Assembly (NCBI GenBank): GCA_034696485.1
Contig: JAQIWT010001223.1
Location: 1 to 11,847 of the forward strand
Origin: Isohypsibius dastychi
Lineage: Eukaryota > Tardigrada > Eutardigrada > Parachela > Isohypsibiidae
Direction: 5' to 3'
Length of the DNA: 11,847 bases
Under the pieces are notes generated by a model. The model was given only the letters and a program-made list of their open reading frames with translations, was not told the origin of the DNA and ran no database searches. Shown in pieces: positions 9,345 to 11,847 of this stretch. The position numbers and the translations under genes are program-made. Each line of letters begins with the position of its first letter. Within the stretch, counting starts at the first letter, position 1.

Positions 9345-11770
9345 CTTTTGATAATAATCCAAAACAGGATGCAAACTGCTCAACACATTCATTCGTTGAA
9401 TGAGTTTTTAGCCGGTGATGTTTGTGAGTATTGGGCACGGCGAGGGGGAAAAAGTTGAGTGTGACAACAAGGGCAAACGTCAGGTCAAGGCATGCCAAGA
9501 AAAGCATTTCTGGAGGAATAGACAACAACTGAAGAAAAGTGGTGCCCGTCAAATGCAATCTATATAACAGCATTATCCCGCCACTCGCCCCTAAACTGGC
9601 GAGTTAGGCAAAACAAATTATAACTTTCGCACCATTTCCCGTCAAATCGATTACAAGCCTTCCGGGACATCCAGCCCCTATCCATCAAAGAAATCTGGTC
9701 CGGGTTAGAGCAACGATGTGCTTTCCTTGAATGGGCATTGCGTGATAAGTTTGTAATTGCCTCCCTTTCCCTTCAAGTCTCGTGGGAACAGACCGGAATG
9801 GAATCCCATACATTTTGGCAATGTTCAACTGTCATCAGATGTTTTGTCATTTGTTCTCCAAACATTTTGTTCCGTCTTCATAGGGAGGTGTATTGGCTGA
9901 TAGAACTGACAGTTTAATGACCACAGTGAACGTTTCTTCGCAATGTAGCCCATAATTTATTTCCAACAGAAAATCAATTGCAAAACTTGGGTATGTTCTC
10001 TGAGGTCGATGTGTGAGCAACCAAAGAGAAATCGACAGTGAAATCGGACACCGGCTGTTCCGTTTTCACTTGATTAGAGTAGTTCTTAACGATTTCACGG
10101 GTGAGTTTGCTCTTAGGAAAGACCTCATTAGCAACCAAGTTCAGAAGAAGAAAAAAGTTATTCATCACCAGGCGTTAATCACCCACTGCATGAACCATTG
10201 TCTGTCAAATCGTATCCAGTGGTTCTTGCTTGCGTCAAAGTTAGCTCCGAATCAACGAGGAGTGACCCTAGTGCTCAAACATCACCTTCGTACTAGAGCG
10301 TCCGTAGGTGCAACAGTGTTTTTTTGAATTCTATTATCTTTTATTTTACCATTTTTACCGGACCAGAAAATACTTCTATTTACTGACTGACTTTATCCAC
10401 GCGTTGTGAGTGCCAGAGCAAGTAGCGAAATGTACTTTGATTGCGATGTGGTGACCCGTCCAGAATTTAAGTTTACCAGTGCTCCAGGTCAGGTGGTAGT
10501 TTCAGATTTTGCGACGTTGCTAAATGGTGGATATCAATAGATATTATCAGTTTTTTGAGATGTTGGTTTGACATCGATCGTTGGTGAGGCCTGAATATCT
10601 GTAACGCTACACTTGAACTTATGTCATTCGCGCCTGATCAGCGATACCGCTCCCATAGCTCTGGACCATATGCAGTCAATCAATAGCCCACATGCTACTC
10701 GAATCCAATTTCATTCTCATCGAAACTGCGACAGGATATGGCTTTTTTACAGTCCACATCCGTTGGGGCTTTCTCTCCAGCTGTGTTCCTTCAACGTCGA
10801 CAAACAATAGGCATTGTTTGTTTTGCAGCAAGCGTTGACGAAAAGAGTAGATTGACTTGGTGGCCTTCAGGATGATTGCAAGCGACCCTTCTGGGCGATT
10901 GTTATTTGTTTTGTAAACCCTGAACGCACGTTGTGAGAAAATTGATGAAATTAGTGTTGACTGACAAAATATTATCGCTTTTTGTTGAAACGACTCGAAA
11001 ACTCTGACCCCTCAAAACTTTGAAATCAGCTGCAGAAAACTCTCTTTTTCAATCTCCGAAATCAATTTTAGAGCCCATAGACTACACATGTAAAACTGCT
11101 AGTCAAAGCACTTACATCATTTTGTCCTGTGCATTGTTTTCGAGCTGGGTATGCTCAGTGAAGCATTCCTCTTCGATACATGGCGTGCGTTTTTAGATTT
11201 TCGAAGGTTATGATAAATCGGTCTGTCTGGTAAAGCTCTTCGGAGTATCTGTTCGATGAATCTCAGCGAACGAATAACTTTTACAATCCTCCTAGGCTTC
11301 CAGGTCATTTGAAAAGACTGATAGTGTTGATCACAACTAAGCCCACTGAATGTGGGTTACAGATCTGGAGTCAAAACTGTCCCTATAGGTTCAGATAAAT
11401 ATGTCAAACTACTCTTGGGCTGCTATCACGATAAGAGGTCAAAGCATTGATCACTTTTATATGGCGATGCAGGACTTCAGAGCTGTAGTTAGAGATTTCT
11501 CTAACAAGGATCGATCCTCGCGCACCAATGCCAACACATGATGGAGTCCGGGAACCGTAATGAGAAGGTTCGTGGAATTTTGAACCACGCACGATTTACT
11601 CCGAAACTAAAAAACAAGTGGACGTTTCAAGCAACCAAAATGGCCCACGTTCACTGGTTGAATGACATGATTTTTGTCGATATCCATTTGCTCGCATTGG
11701 AATCGAATGAACCAAACAGGCCGAGAGTTAGCAATGGCGATGAAAGATCAGCCTTATTTTTTGGTCGACC
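9345..11770. other. Unresolved region, probably upstream introns or exons of the HEM-like gene
   Basis: No gene model could be built over these 2.4 kb. Minus-strand stretches with a coding look but no recognised domain are 9974-10168 (contains VFPKSKLTREIVKNYSNQ), about 10670-10798 (contains ERKPQRMWTVKKPYPVAV) and 11117-11308. Near 11110, AAATGAT|GTAAGTGC on the minus strand is a good potential donor. Since the HEM-like product begins mid-protein, its earlier exons should lie on this side. I could not place any known HEM block here with confidence, and long introns are equally possible. No RNA gene or transposon signature is seen. Confidence 0.3.
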
Positions 11771-11847
11771 TTGCGCTCACGGGTGTACACGGGCGTTTCA
11801 TTGCGCTCACGGGTGTTGCACGGGCGTTGATTGCGCTCACGGGCGTT
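11771..11847. repeat. 30-bp tandem repeat, left edge of an array
   Basis: TTGCGCTCACGGG begins at 11771, 11801 and 11831, a strict 30-bp period. The units consist of this block followed by TGT(A/TG)CACGGGCGTT and a variable dinucleotide. Two complete copies and a partial third are present and the array continues beyond the window. The unit is unrelated in sequence and period to the 68-bp satellite at the left end. Confidence 0.9.

Noticed and set aside
10013-10327. 104-codon plus-strand frame
   Set aside because: There is no recognisable domain, and the opposite strand looks at least as coding-like in the same stretch.

Overview
The window looks like animal (metazoan) nuclear DNA: coding blocks are short, broken by GT-AG introns whose phases match across junctions, and flanked by tandem repeats. 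There are no bacterial-style long ORFs or operons. Small introns (54 nt in one case), a 15-nt microexon and divergent protein sequences would fit an invertebrate, possibly a parasitic flatworm, but that assignment is inference only.

Layout. Positions 1-603 are a satellite-type array: 68-bp monomers arranged as a 5-monomer, 340-bp higher-order repeat that runs off the left edge. Positions 1314-4830 (minus strand) hold a complete eight-exon class A GPCR gene of the GnRH / adipokinetic hormone / corazonin receptor type. It is reconstructed by eye as 389 codons with all splice phases consistent and all seven membrane segments recognisable. Positions about 6115-9344 (minus strand) hold seven exons joining in one frame to a 342-residue C-terminal part of a divergent protein that resembles the HEM family (NCKAP1/Hem/GEX-3, WAVE regulatory complex). 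Its 5' part must lie above 9344, either in the poorly resolved 9.35-11.77 kb stretch or outside the window. Positions 11771-11847 begin a second tandem array with a 30-bp period that runs off the right edge.

The two genes lie head to tail on the minus strand and nothing suggests that they act together: one would be a plasma-membrane neuropeptide receptor, the other a cytoplasmic actin-regulatory scaffold. The most notable points are the 15-nt microexon encoding the core of receptor TM6, a competing splice acceptor that would truncate the receptor before TM7, and a frame break between two CCTGAC copies at the 3' end of the HEM-like gene.
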